Assembly: GCA_038239145.1 (NCBI GenBank)
Contig: JBBSFB010000007.1
Coordinates: 1 to 64,000, forward strand
DNA: 64,000 bases
Source: PALSA-610 sp038239145
GTDB taxonomy: Bacteria > Actinomycetota > Acidimicrobiia > IMCC26256 > PALSA-610
Direction of reading: 5' to 3'
This document shows positions 45,925-54,592 of the stretch, piece by piece (the stretch's first letter is position 1; each line of letters begins with the position of its first letter). Position numbers and translations under genes: made by a program. Below the pieces are notes generated by a model that was not told the origin of the DNA, did no database searches, and saw only the letters and a list, made by a program, of their open reading frames with translations.

Positions 45925-47226
45925 CTAATCCTTTGCGGCCCGATTGGTGAGGGCCGGTGCCGCTTCGGGGTCGAGGGCGCTGGTGATGCCCGGTCGAAGG
46001 AGGCGCGTGCCGACGAGCACGGCGGCCATGATCGCGGCGCTGCCGAAGGTCGTCGCCCGCAGGCCGATCCCGTCGGCGACCTTGCCCTGCAGGATCGCGC
46101 CGAGGGGATACAGCGCGCCGAGGATCATCGTGTTGACCGACACAACCCGGCCGCGGATGCCGGCGGGGGCGCGCAACTGCGCGATCGTCGAGAACGTCGA
46201 CAGCGCTCCGAGGTAGAGGCCGCCGACGATGAACAACGCGAGCGCCGACAGCACGAGGTCGGGCGCGTACGCGTACGCAGCGAGTGCCAGTGGCAGGGTC
46301 GTCATGAGCCCGACCAACAGGCGGCGGGGGCCGTACTTCCGCACCAGCGAGCCCAGGACGAGCGCCATGCCGACGGCGCCGATGCCCTGCGCGGTGATCA
46401 GGACCGGGGTGCCGACGTCGCCGTTGTGCAGCACGTCGACGGCCATCGCCGGCACCAACGCGATGAACGGCGCGGCGAGGAACGTGTTGAGGCACATCGC
46501 AGCCGCGTTGATGCGCAGCCCGCGTTCCCGCCGGACGAATCGGAAGCCCTCGGCGATGGATCGGAAGAACTTCTGATCGCGCGCGTGCGTGCCCGGCGGC
46601 GGCAGCGTGAGTGTGAGCAGTACCGCGATGACCGCGAAGAAGCTCACCGCGTTGACTCCTTCCGCCCACGCGTAACCGCCGAGCCCGATCACGACGCCGG
46701 CGAGCACCGGACCGACCACTCGGCCGAGGTTGAACTGCGCCGACGAGAGGGCTATCGCGCCCGGGAGGTCTTCGACGGGCACGAGGTCGGGGAGTATCGC
46801 CTGGAAGGCGGGGAACCCCAGGCCCGCGCAGATGCCGTTGCCGAACACGATCACTGCGAGGACGGGCGCCGACGGCTGGCCGACCGCGAACAACACTGCG
46901 AGGAGAACCGCCAACGCCGTCTGCACGACCGTCGTCGTCATGAGCAGCAACTTGCGGGGCACCCGATCGGCGAGGGCCCCACCGATCGGTCCGAAGAACG
47001 CGATGGGTACGAACCCGGCCGCGGCAATGGTTCCCGTCCACGCGGCTTCGTGAGTGCGGTTCGTCACGTACAGGCCGAGCGCGAGCGTCTCCATCCACGT
47101 GCCGATGTTCGACACGAACGCGCCGGTCCACAGGCGCGCGTAGGCCGAATGCCGGAGTGGCGCGAACGCGCCGAATCGGAACTTGGGCCCGACGTCGACC
47201 TCCGTCTCGACTATCGGTTCCGCCAC
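45925..47226 (-). CDS. MFS transporter (DHA3/EntS-like)
   Basis: This 433-residue transporter has about 12 hydrophobic segments. The first loop has the MFS signature GPIGGALADRVPRKLLLM. SSAQFNLGRVVGPVLAGVVI and SLVRKYGPRRLLVGLM (the second-half loop) follow. RAPAGIRGRVVSVNTMILGA is characteristic of the DHA3 or EntS-type exporters. The start GTG 47226 lies within the end of the upstream hydratase gene (16-base overlap). Between two enoyl-CoA hydratases, it may import or export an organic acid. The substrate is unknown. Confidence 0.88.
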   Translation of the reverse strand: MAEPIVETEVDVGPKFRFGAFAPLRHSAYARLWTGAFVSNIGTWMETLALGLYVTNRTHEAAWTGTIAAAGFVPIAFFGPIGGALADRVPRKLLLMTTTVVQTALAVLLAVLFAVGQPSAPVLAVIVFGNGICAGLGFPAFQAILPDLVPVEDLPGAIALSSAQFNLGRVVGPVLAGVVIGLGGYAWAEGVNAVSFFAVIAVLLTLTLPPPGTHARDQKFFRSIAEGFRFVRRERGLRINAAAMCLNTFLAAPFIALVPAMAVDVLHNGDVGTPVLITAQGIGAVGMALVLGSLVRKYGPRRLLVGLMTTLPLALAAYAYAPDLVLSALALFIVGGLYLGALSTFSTIAQLRAPAGIRGRVVSVNTMILGALYPLGAILQGKVADGIGLRATTFGSAAIMAAVLVGTRLLRPGITSALDPEAAPALTNRAAKD

Positions 47227-48014
47227 TGCGGCGCCCGCTTCTCCAAGAACGCGAGCATGCCCTCGTGCGCATCGTCGGCTTGCGCGTTGTCGACCATCAC
47301 AGGTCGGGCGATGTCGTACGCGGCCGCTTCGGGAAGTTGGTCCTGGGCGTAGAAGGCCCGCTTGCCGAGCGCGAGAACGTACGGGCTCGCCGCCGCGATA
47401 CGTTCGGCGAGCCCGGCGACTTCATCGTCGAGGCGGGCTTCGGGAACGACGCGGTTCACGAGGCCCCAGTCGAGTGCGGTGGGTGCGTCGATCATCTCAC
47501 CGGTGAGCAACATCTCGAGCGCGCGCTTGCGCCCGATCGAACGGGCAACGGGCACCATCGGGGTCGAGCAGAACAACCCGATGTTCACCCCGGGCGTCGC
47601 GAAGCGCGCGGTGTCGGCGGCAACCGCGAGGTCGCAGGCGGCGACCAACTGGCATCCGGCCGCGGTCGCGACCCCGTGAACCCGGGCGATGACCGGTTGC
47701 GGCAACTCGTGCACACGTGTCATGAGGCGTACGCAGATCGAGAACAGATCCTCGTAGAATTCGGCGTCGCGATTCGCGGTCATCTCGGCGAGGTCGTGGC
47801 CGGCGGAGAACACCGGGCCCCGCCCCTCGATCACGACCACGTGCACGGTCTCGTCGGACGCGATCAGGTCGAGCGCGTCCAGGACCTCGAGCATCAGGTC
47901 GCGCGACAGTGCGTTGCGGCGTTCGGGCCGGTTGAGGACGACCCGGGCGACGGGGCCGCCCCGGACGAGCTCGACGTGGGTCCCGCTCTCGATCATCGGC
48001 CGCTGCTCTGCCAT
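47211..48014 (-). CDS. Enoyl-CoA hydratase family protein (ECHDC3-like)
   Basis: This 267-residue crotonase-fold protein has LNRPERRNALSRDLMLEVLD, GPVFSAGHDLAEMTANRD and HGVATAAGCQLVAACDLAVA. In place of the two catalytic glutamates it shows Gln (GCQLVAACD) and Gly/Val (FATPGVNIGLF), as in the ECHDC3-like subgroup. It may therefore lack hydratase activity or catalyse a different reaction. The start is ATG 48014. It is the first gene of the ECH-MFS-ECH operon. Confidence 0.87.
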   Translation of the reverse strand: MAEQRPMIESGTHVELVRGGPVARVVLNRPERRNALSRDLMLEVLDALDLIASDETVHVVVIEGRGPVFSAGHDLAEMTANRDAEFYEDLFSICVRLMTRVHELPQPVIARVHGVATAAGCQLVAACDLAVAADTARFATPGVNIGLFCSTPMVPVARSIGRKRALEMLLTGEMIDAPTALDWGLVNRVVPEARLDDEVAGLAERIAAASPYVLALGKRAFYAQDQLPEAAAYDIARPVMVDNAQADDAHEGMLAFLEKRAPQWRNR

Positions 48015-48076
48015 CGAATCGAGGCTAACGGGGATATATCGGGACCCCGGCGCCCGCCGGCCGCGACAATGCAGCG

Positions 48077-49051
48077 GTGCCGGTCTCCTCGACGTCGCCG
48101 TTCCCGCCCGCGTCCGGGCGCCGGATGCAATGGACCGAGATGCCCGGGCCGGTGCGCGACGTGATCGAGCACCGGCTGGGATCAGAAGTGACCGACGCGC
48201 AATCGCAAGTCGGTGGATTTTCGCCCGGCGTCGCGGCGCGCCTGCAACTTGCCGATGGGACCCGAGCCTTCGTGAAGGCGGCGTGTAGTACCCCGAACCC
48301 GGACACTCCGGTGCTGCACCGCCGGGAGGGCCGCATCGCGGCGGCGCTCCCACCGAGCGTGCCCGCCCCCGCCTTCCGGTTCTCGTACGACGACGGTGAA
48401 TGGGTCGCGCTCGCCTTCGACGACGTCGACGGCCGCGGTCCCGAGTTGCCGTGGCGTACCGACGAGCTCGCTCGCGTCCTCGCCGCACTCGGTGTGTTGG
48501 CGACGGAGCTGACTCCTTCGCCGATCGCGCTCGACGCCGCCGCCGACGTGCTCGCGCGTCTCCTCGGGGGCTGGCGGCGGATTGCCGGCACCGACATCGA
48601 AGCGCGCTTGCCCCATGCAGCCCGGCACCGGATCGACGACCTCGTCGCGCTCGAGGACAGGTGGCCGGAAGCGGTCCGGGGCGAGACCCTCCTCCATCTC
48701 GATCTGCGCGCCGACAACATGCTGCTCACCGACGACGGCGTGTTCCTCGTCGACTGGCCCGGTGCGGCCGTCGGCGCCGCGTGGGTCGATCTCGCCGCGA
48801 TGTTGCCGAGCATCGCCATGCAGGGCGGTCCCGATCCGGAAGCGGTGTGGCACGCGCACCCGACGAGCCGCGACGTCGACGCGGGCCTCGTCGACGCGTT
48901 CGTTGCCGCGCTCGCGGGGTATTTCGCGCACTCGTCACTCTTGCCGGCGCCGCCGGGTCTGCCGACCCTCCGGCGCTTCCAGGCCGCGCAGGGCGAGCAC
49001 GCGTGGGCCTGGCTGATGCGCCGGCGCGGCTGGAGCGAGGCTGTCGCGTAG
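48077..49051 (+). CDS. APH-family phosphotransferase
   Basis: This 324-residue protein has the kinase-like fold of aminoglycoside/choline phosphotransferases. The Brenner motif is LLHLDLRADNMLLTDDG (HxDxxxxN) near residue 215, followed by the metal-binding Asp in FLVDWPGAAVGAAWVDLA. The N-terminal lobe has TRAFVKAACS with the ATP-binding Lys. Substrates of such chromosomal relatives are generally unknown small molecules, and no antibiotic resistance role should be assumed. The start is GTG 48077. It diverges from the hydratase operon and ends 14 bases from the convergent UbiB-type gene. Confidence 0.82.
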   Translation: MPVSSTSPFPPASGRRMQWTEMPGPVRDVIEHRLGSEVTDAQSQVGGFSPGVAARLQLADGTRAFVKAACSTPNPDTPVLHRREGRIAAALPPSVPAPAFRFSYDDGEWVALAFDDVDGRGPELPWRTDELARVLAALGVLATELTPSPIALDAAADVLARLLGGWRRIAGTDIEARLPHAARHRIDDLVALEDRWPEAVRGETLLHLDLRADNMLLTDDGVFLVDWPGAAVGAAWVDLAAMLPSIAMQGGPDPEAVWHAHPTSRDVDAGLVDAFVAALAGYFAHSSLLPAPPGLPTLRRFQAAQGEHAWAWLMRRRGWSEAVA

Positions 49052-49065
49052 CAGCCGGGACGGTC

Positions 49066-50544
49066 TCAACGGGCGTGCGTCTCGAGCCACGCGGCTTCGG
49101 CTTCGCCCATCGGCGTCGACGGTTCAGCGTCGACGAACGGCCAGAGCTCGAACGCGATGCGCCGCCAGTTGCGCGTGGCCCGGAGCCGGCCCAACACCGC
49201 GTGCAGCCCGAGGTTGATGCGCTGGGTCACGACGAACGCGGGCGGGACGTTCGACGACTTCGCGACGTGCGCGTACGGACCCGACACGTCGAACATCCGC
49301 CGAACCGTCTCCGACGCGTACTCGGGGGTGAATGCGATCTCGCGATCTTCCAGCACGAACTCGTAGAAGTGACCGAAGTACGCCCGCACGTCGGCGTCTG
49401 AGATGTCGGAGGGTCGCAGCACGTCGTTCGCCTCGAGGATCCGCCGGAACCGCGTCACGTCGTGGTCGATGACGAACGCTTCGATCAGCGACTGGAACAG
49501 GTGCACTTCGGCCGGCGTGTAGCGCTTGACGAGACCGAAGTCGAGGAACGTCACGTTCCCGCCCGGCCGGAACAGGTAATTGCCGGGATGTGGATCACCG
49601 TTGAACGACTGGAGGCGGTAGATGCTGCGGAAGACGAACCGGAAGATCGCTTCGGCCGCGGAGTTGCGTTCGTCCTGCGACCAGGTTGTGGCCTCGGCAA
49701 AGCGCGCACCGTCAGCGAGCTCGGTCGTCAGCACCCGCTTGGTCGAGAGCTCGTCGATCACGCGCGGCACGTGGATGAACGGGTGGTCGGCGTACCAATC
49801 GGCGAAGAGACGTTGGTTGCCGGCCTCGTTGCAGTAGTCGAGCTCCTCGACGAGCCGGGCCCGCAACTCCTCTACCAAGGGCCCGTGCTCGAAGCCCGGG
49901 AAAAGCAGCGCGAGTACCCGGAAGATCACATCGGTGTTCAGGAGGTCGGCGCGGATCGCTTCGTCGATCCCGGGGTACTGGACCTTGACCGCGACGCGCA
50001 GGCCGGAGTGCGTGACCGCACGGTGCACCTGCCCGATCGACGCGGCCGCGATCGGAGTGGGATCCCACTGCGCGAACAGGCGCTCGGGCGCGGTGCCGAG
50101 TTGTTCCCGCACGATCTGCGCGCTCAATTCCGGCGCCATCGGCGGCGCGTCCTGTTGGAGCGACGCGAGCGCCTCCCGCATCGGCTCGGGCAGCCCGTCG
50201 TCGAGGTAGCTCGCCATCTGGCCGAGTTTCATGAGCGCGCCTTTGAGCTCCCCGAGCGCGTTCGCCACGTCGGTGGCCGTGCGGATCTGATGTTCGAGGT
50301 CGAGCTCCGTGCGGCGTTCCGGCGATGCAGCAACGCGGCGCGCGGAGTGCAGTGCTTGGCGGGCGCCGGCCCGGGCCCCGATCGCGGCCAGGCGACCGTT
50401 TCGGCTCATCACCGAGTCGCGCACGAACGCCAGGTCCCGCAGCGGTGAGGTCGCTCGATCGGGCCACCGGCGCCGGGCGGCGCGCACCGCCGCAACCGCC
50501 ACGCCCAACGTAACGATCGACGCCGCAGTGGTGGCCTTCCGCAC
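49066..50544 (-). CDS. ABC1/UbiB-type (ADCK) protein kinase-like ATPase
   Basis: This 492-residue protein belongs to the UbiB/ADCK family, needed for quinone lipid synthesis in several organisms. The family KxGQ motif is in LMKLGQMASYLDDGLPEPM. The Ala-rich loop is PIAAASIGQVHRAV, the ATP-binding Lys is in VAVKVQYPG, and the metal sites are in GDPHPGNYLF and FLDFGLVKRY. One N-terminal hydrophobic segment (ASIVTLGVAVAAV) could anchor it to the membrane. The start is GTG 50544. It diverges from fadE across 64 bases containing a perfect 20-bp palindrome. A role in menaquinone metabolism is plausible but not shown by position. Confidence 0.9.
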   Translation of the reverse strand: MRKATTAASIVTLGVAVAAVRAARRRWPDRATSPLRDLAFVRDSVMSRNGRLAAIGARAGARQALHSARRVAASPERRTELDLEHQIRTATDVANALGELKGALMKLGQMASYLDDGLPEPMREALASLQQDAPPMAPELSAQIVREQLGTAPERLFAQWDPTPIAAASIGQVHRAVTHSGLRVAVKVQYPGIDEAIRADLLNTDVIFRVLALLFPGFEHGPLVEELRARLVEELDYCNEAGNQRLFADWYADHPFIHVPRVIDELSTKRVLTTELADGARFAEATTWSQDERNSAAEAIFRFVFRSIYRLQSFNGDPHPGNYLFRPGGNVTFLDFGLVKRYTPAEVHLFQSLIEAFVIDHDVTRFRRILEANDVLRPSDISDADVRAYFGHFYEFVLEDREIAFTPEYASETVRRMFDVSGPYAHVAKSSNVPPAFVVTQRINLGLHAVLGRLRATRNWRRIAFELWPFVDAEPSTPMGEAEAAWLETHAR

Positions 50545-50571
50545 ATGGCGACCGTACCTGCCCCTCAGTAC

Positions 50572-50591
50572 ACTTGACCGATCGGTCAAGT
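50572..50591. promoter_or_regulatory. Perfect 20-bp palindrome, probable TetR-type operator
   Basis: ACTTGACCGATCGGTCAAGT is identical to its reverse complement. It lies 17 bases before the TTG start of the acyl-CoA dehydrogenase and 27 bases from the divergent UbiB-type start. Long perfect dyads with a TTGACCG/CGGTCAA core are typical of TetR-family regulators of lipid metabolism. No TetR gene is in the window, so the regulator would act in trans. Confidence 0.75.
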
Positions 50592-50608
50592 TCTGAGAGG
50601 AGCCTCCG

Positions 50609-51793
50609 TTGACGGCGGACGAGCAGCGTGTGACCCAACTGTGCGACGAGCTTTTGGCGAAGCTCGATCCCAAGTCGACGGCTCCGGACGAGTTCCTCGG
50701 CGCGCAGTACGACCTCGGGCTGGCGTGGGTGCACTTCGCCGAAGGCTCCGGCGGACTCGGGCTCTCCCCGAAGTTGCAGAACACGATCAACGCCAAGCTG
50801 TTGGGCGCGGGCGCGCCGATCCCGTACGGACGCAACCCGATCGGTCACGGGATGTGTGCACCGACGATCGTCACGCACGGCTCCGATGCGCAAAAGGCGC
50901 GTTACCTGCGTCCGCTGTTCACCGGTGAAGAGATCTGGTGTCAGATGTTCAGCGAGCCCGGCGCCGGTTCCGACGTCGCCGGGCTCTCGTCGCGCGCGAT
51001 CCGCGACGGCGAGGAATGGATCGTGAACGGCCAGAAGGTATGGACGACGCTCGCGCACGTCGCCAGCTTCGGCATCGTGCTCCTGCGCACCGATCCCGAA
51101 CAGGTGAAGCACAAGGGCATGACGATGTTCGTGATCGACATGCACGCGCCCGGCGTCGAGGTCCGACCGCTCGTACAGGCGACGGGCGAAGCGGAGTTCA
51201 ACGAGGTCTACATGACCGACCTCCGCATCCCCGACAGGGAGCGCCTCGGCGACGTCGGCGAGGGCTGGGGCGTCTCGCTCACCACCCTGATGAACGAGCG
51301 CGTCTCGATCGGCGGCCAGGTGAACCCGCGCGGGTCGGGCGTGATCGCGGTCGCGATGAACCAGTGGAAGGAGAACGAGCAACGCCACGACGCGGTGACC
51401 CGCGACAACCTCGTCCGGCTCTGGATCGACGCCGAGGTAAATCGCCTCACGAATATGCGCGCGAGCCAGACCCGGCGCAAGGGGACGCCCGGACCGGAAG
51501 GCTCGGTCGGGAAGCTCGCAATGGCCGGCCTCAATCAACGGATCATGAGCTTCGTCATGGACCTCATGGGTCCCGACGCGCTCCTGTACCCGAGCGGATA
51601 CACGTTCGAGCGCCCCCGCAGCGCCATGGATCTGTCGAACCCGCAGAAGGCTTTCCTGCGGGTCCAGGCCAACTCGATCGAGGGCGGCACCACGAACATC
51701 ATGAAGAACATCCTCGGCGAGCGCGTGCTCGGCTTGCCCGGTGAGCCCCGGCCCGACAAGGGTCTGCCCTGGAGCCAGGTGCCCCGAAGCTGA
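50609..51793 (+). CDS. Acyl-CoA dehydrogenase
   Basis: This 394-residue enzyme has WCQMFSEPGAGSDVAGLSSR, the FAD-interacting IVNGQKVWTTLAHVASFG, and the C-terminal NSIEGGTTNIMKNILGERVL with the Glu at the catalytic-base position. It is a close paralogue of the enzyme at 13.3-14.5 kb. The start is TTG 50609, chosen because AGAGGAG lies at the right distance upstream and the following residues (TADEQRVTQLCDELLAK) match the N-terminus of the paralogue. Regulation by a TetR-type factor at the palindrome just upstream is likely. The acyl substrate is unknown. Confidence 0.92.
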   Translation: MTADEQRVTQLCDELLAKLDPKSTAPDEFLGAQYDLGLAWVHFAEGSGGLGLSPKLQNTINAKLLGAGAPIPYGRNPIGHGMCAPTIVTHGSDAQKARYLRPLFTGEEIWCQMFSEPGAGSDVAGLSSRAIRDGEEWIVNGQKVWTTLAHVASFGIVLLRTDPEQVKHKGMTMFVIDMHAPGVEVRPLVQATGEAEFNEVYMTDLRIPDRERLGDVGEGWGVSLTTLMNERVSIGGQVNPRGSGVIAVAMNQWKENEQRHDAVTRDNLVRLWIDAEVNRLTNMRASQTRRKGTPGPEGSVGKLAMAGLNQRIMSFVMDLMGPDALLYPSGYTFERPRSAMDLSNPQKAFLRVQANSIEGGTTNIMKNILGERVLGLPGEPRPDKGLPWSQVPRS

Positions 51794-51885
51794 CCATGTG
51801 TCCGGCCCCAACGTCCCATTTGGACGGGTCGGGCGGGCTGCGCGGTGAACGGCATCTGGACCATTCCTGAAGTTCTCGGGGCCCG

Positions 51886-53325
51886 ATGCCGACTGGAAAG
51901 AAGATGTTCGTACCCTCGCGCGTGCGCGGTTCCCTCGTCGCGGCCACCGCCGTGGCGCTCCTGACGTCGGTTGCAGCACCCGGGATCGCCTACGCCGCGA
52001 CACCGACGACTGCGCCGACGCCGACGACCGTGCCCCAGGTGAAGACGCCCACTTCGACGACCTCGACGACGATCGGCGGCCCGCAGATCCCTTCACCGTC
52101 GGACCCGTCGACCACGACGGTTCCCGGTCCGACGACCACCACGACGATCCCGCCGCCGCCGGCCGCGATGCCCGCGTTCACGTTGCCGACGAACTCGGGC
52201 CTGCAGTTGTTGCAGACGATGCAGGGAGCCAAGCTGGATCTCAAGGCCGCGCAAGGCGGCATCGCCGCCGCGCAGCGCAGAGTCGCGGCCGCGACCAAAG
52301 CCGACAACGCGGCCCGGCGCGAGTCGAATCGGCTCTCTGGCATCGCCAAGAAGACGCAGGCCCAACTCGACTCGACGCGCACCTTGTTGCATCAGGCCGC
52401 AGCCGAGGCGTACATCCACGCAGGTGACGCGCAGTTGATGACCGCGATCGAGGGCTACCTCAATACCAACTCGATCGTCGACGCGGGCAGCCAGCTGCAT
52501 GTGCTCGGGACGTTCGGATCGAACACGACGAACCTTCTCGACCAGTACCTCGCGCTCGGGCGGCAGGTGGCCGCGCAGCTGACGGCGAGCCGTACCGTCT
52601 CCGCGCGTGCCGTCGACGGGTTGCGGGCGGCGAAGGCTCACCTCGCCAAGCTGCACACGACGATCGACGACTCCAATACCCGCATCGCCGTCGCGCTCGC
52701 CGGGATCCACGACTTCCAGACCGCGGCGACGAGCGCGACCAGCCCAATCCTCGGACCGAGTCTGCTCACCGCCAAGCAGATGGCCGACTTCACCGTTGCC
52801 GAGCACTACGCGCCGCGCATCACTGTTCCCATCGAAGTGCTCGCGCAGATCTACCTCGACGAGGGCGCGGCCACGGGTGTGCGCGGCGACGTCGCGTTCG
52901 CGCAATCGATCCTCGAGACGGGGGGCTTCGCGAACCCGGGCAGCTCCGCCACCGACAACAACTTCGCCGGTATCGGTTGGTGCGACTCGTGCGCGCACGG
53001 GTTCGACTTCGACGACGCCCGGACCGGAGTGCGGGCTCAGCTGCAGTTGCTGCGTATCTACGTCGATCCGACGTTCCCCGACGCCAAGTACAAGGACAAG
53101 ATCCTGCTCCCGGGCACCTTGCAGCTCGGCTTCCGCGGCAACGTGCAGACGTGGTGGGACCTGTGGGGCACGTGGGCCACGGGCGCGCTCTACGGGCAAC
53201 GCGTGTACGACATCTACGAGCGGATGGTCGTGTTCGCGCAGACCGATCCGACGCCGGTCGCAGGTGCACCGCCCGCCGGAAAGGCCGCGACTCCCGTCAA
53301 ACCGGTAACGGCCGCGACGCCCTAG
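51886..53325 (+). CDS. Secreted glucosaminidase-domain protein (cell-wall hydrolase-like)
   Basis: This 479-residue protein has a Sec signal peptide (hydrophobic LVAATAVALLTSVAAPGIAYA, predicted cleavage after residue 37). A Thr/Pro-rich linker with runs such as TTTTTIPPPPAA spans about residues 38-100. A coiled-coil region (residues 110-290) resembles the PcsB-type cell-wall hydrolase coiled coils. A C-terminal glucosaminidase-like domain has VAFAQSILETGGFANPGSS (catalytic Glu near residue 344), NNFAGIGWCDSCAHGFDFDD and RTGVRAQLQLLRIYVDP. It probably cleaves or remodels peptidoglycan outside the cell. ATG 51886 is used; ATG 51904 would shorten the signal peptide's N-region and is equally plausible. 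Confidence 0.82.
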   Translation: MPTGKKMFVPSRVRGSLVAATAVALLTSVAAPGIAYAATPTTAPTPTTVPQVKTPTSTTSTTIGGPQIPSPSDPSTTTVPGPTTTTTIPPPPAAMPAFTLPTNSGLQLLQTMQGAKLDLKAAQGGIAAAQRRVAAATKADNAARRESNRLSGIAKKTQAQLDSTRTLLHQAAAEAYIHAGDAQLMTAIEGYLNTNSIVDAGSQLHVLGTFGSNTTNLLDQYLALGRQVAAQLTASRTVSARAVDGLRAAKAHLAKLHTTIDDSNTRIAVALAGIHDFQTAATSATSPILGPSLLTAKQMADFTVAEHYAPRITVPIEVLAQIYLDEGAATGVRGDVAFAQSILETGGFANPGSSATDNNFAGIGWCDSCAHGFDFDDARTGVRAQLQLLRIYVDPTFPDAKYKDKILLPGTLQLGFRGNVQTWWDLWGTWATGALYGQRVYDIYERMVVFAQTDPTPVAGAPPAGKAATPVKPVTAATP

Positions 53326-53660
53326 TCCTTGCGCGTCATCCGGACGGGGAGATGGCGGACGCCGGTGTCCTTGTTGCTCCGCGTCCACTTCACCGGTCTT
53401 GTCAGCTCGAGCGAACCGACGCGAGCGCACAGTCCGTCGAGCACCACCCGGATCTCGAGGCGCGCCAGGTTCGCGCCCGGGCAATGATGCACACCGTGAT
53501 CGGAGCCGAGGTGCGGATTCGGGTCGCGCCGGAGGTCGAACTCGAAGGCGCGATCGGGAGTGATCGCGCCCAGCAACGTGCACACGTCGTGGGGGAAGTC
53601 GCTCGCGAAGAGATCGAGGTCGGTCACGTCGATCCCGCTCGCAACCTCACTTCGCGGGAA
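53322..53660 (-). pseudogene. Cytochrome P450 C-terminal remnant
   Basis: The minus strand encodes the C-terminal end of an actinobacterial P450: FDLRRDPNPHLGSDHGVHHC with the heme-ligand Cys, then PGANLARLEIRVVLDGLCAR and a terminal WTRSNKDTGVRHLPVRMTRK. Upstream, DVTDLDLFASDFPHDVCTLL also looks P450-like for about 40 residues. The I-helix, ExxR and substrate domains are all absent, because the divergent nitroreductase gene and its promoter occupy that position. The heme-binding Phe is replaced by Leu and one Gly is altered. This is a truncated gene remnant of about 110 codons. Confidence 0.75.
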
Positions 53661-53694
53661 TATCTCCACGGGCGCCGACGTTCCAGCTCCTCGT

Positions 53695-54129
53695 ATGCCC
53701 AACCTCGAAGACTTCAACAACGATTTCGGCGCCTTCAACGAGGCGCTCGTCGACGAGTTCCGGAACAACGGCGGTCAAGTGACCGGCATGTTCGGGAAGT
53801 CGCCGCTGGTGCTCATCACCACGACGGGCGCGAAATCGGGCAAGCGACGGACGACGCCGATCGTGTACACGACCGATGGCGAGAACGTCGTGGTCATCGC
53901 ATCGAAGGGCGGCGCGCCCACGAGCCCCGACTGGTTCCACAACCTGGTCGCGAACCCCGACGTGACTGTCGAGCTTCCGAACGAGAAGTTCGAGACTCGC
54001 GCCCGTGTCGCCGAGACGCCCGAGCGCGAGCGCCTGTACCGGGCCCAGGCCGCGCTCATGCCGAACTTCGCCGACTACGAGAAGGCGACGACGCGCAAGA
54101 TTCCCGTCGTAGTGCTCGAGCGCGTCTGA
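53695..54129 (+). CDS. Deazaflavin (F420)-dependent nitroreductase family protein
   Basis: This 144-residue protein belongs to the Ddn/FDOR-A split-barrel family that uses F420H2 to reduce quinones and nitro compounds. Characteristic sequence includes VLITTTGAKSGKRRTTPIVY (residues about 43-62), VVVIASKGGAPTSPDWFHNL and VANPDVTVELPNEKFETRAR. ATG 53695 fits the short family. In mycobacteria these enzymes may recycle menaquinone. Here they add to evidence that the organism makes F420. It stands next to the P450 remnant on the opposite strand. Confidence 0.9.
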   Translation: MPNLEDFNNDFGAFNEALVDEFRNNGGQVTGMFGKSPLVLITTTGAKSGKRRTTPIVYTTDGENVVVIASKGGAPTSPDWFHNLVANPDVTVELPNEKFETRARVAETPERERLYRAQAALMPNFADYEKATTRKIPVVVLERV

Positions 54130-54230
54130 ACTCCCTCGAACCGGCGTGACTTCGACCGAACAGCGGGCTGAGCCCACGCGGTTCAGTGGGTGGGTCGTTC
54201 GGGGCCGGCGCCTGCGGGCCATACTGGCGC

Positions 54231-54581
54231 ATGGCTCTTGAACGAGATGAACGGCCGTGGGGCAGTTACGAAGTGCTCGTCGACGCCGACGACCACAAGG
54301 TGAAGTCGATCCTGGTCAAGCCGGGAAAGCGGCTGAGCCTGCAGAAACACGCGCGTCGCTCCGAGCACTGGTTCGTCGTGCGCGGCACCGGCGTGGTGAC
54401 GCTCGACGACGCCCCGGTCACGGTGACGCCCGGTACCGCCGTCGACATCGCGCTCGGCGCGTCGCACCGGATCGAGAACACCGGTACCGCCGACCTCGTC
54501 TTCGTCGAGGTCCAGCACGGCGACTACTTCGGTGAGGACGACATCGTCCGCCTCGAAGACGACTTCGGCCGCGCCGGCTGA
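54231..54581 (+). CDS. Mannose-6-phosphate isomerase type II-like cupin
   Basis: This 116-residue single cupin domain resembles the C-terminal isomerase domain of ManC-type enzymes. It begins with RPWGSYEVLVDADDHKVKSI, and the first cupin motif is RLSLQKHARRSEHWFVVRGT, which contains the His/Glu metal ligands. The second is ALGASHRIENTGTADLVFVE. It may isomerise mannose-6-phosphate and fructose-6-phosphate, or act as a sugar-sensing cupin. The start is ATG 54231. No partner mannose-1-phosphate guanylyltransferase is adjacent. Confidence 0.85.
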   Translation: MALERDERPWGSYEVLVDADDHKVKSILVKPGKRLSLQKHARRSEHWFVVRGTGVVTLDDAPVTVTPGTAVDIALGASHRIENTGTADLVFVEVQHGDYFGEDDIVRLEDDFGRAG

Positions 54582-54592
54582 CGGCGCGCGGG

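Noticed and set aside
51812..51826. Hairpin CGTCC-CATTT-GGACG after the second acyl-CoA dehydrogenase
   Set aside because: The stem is only 5 bp and has no U-tract, so it is too weak to call a terminator.
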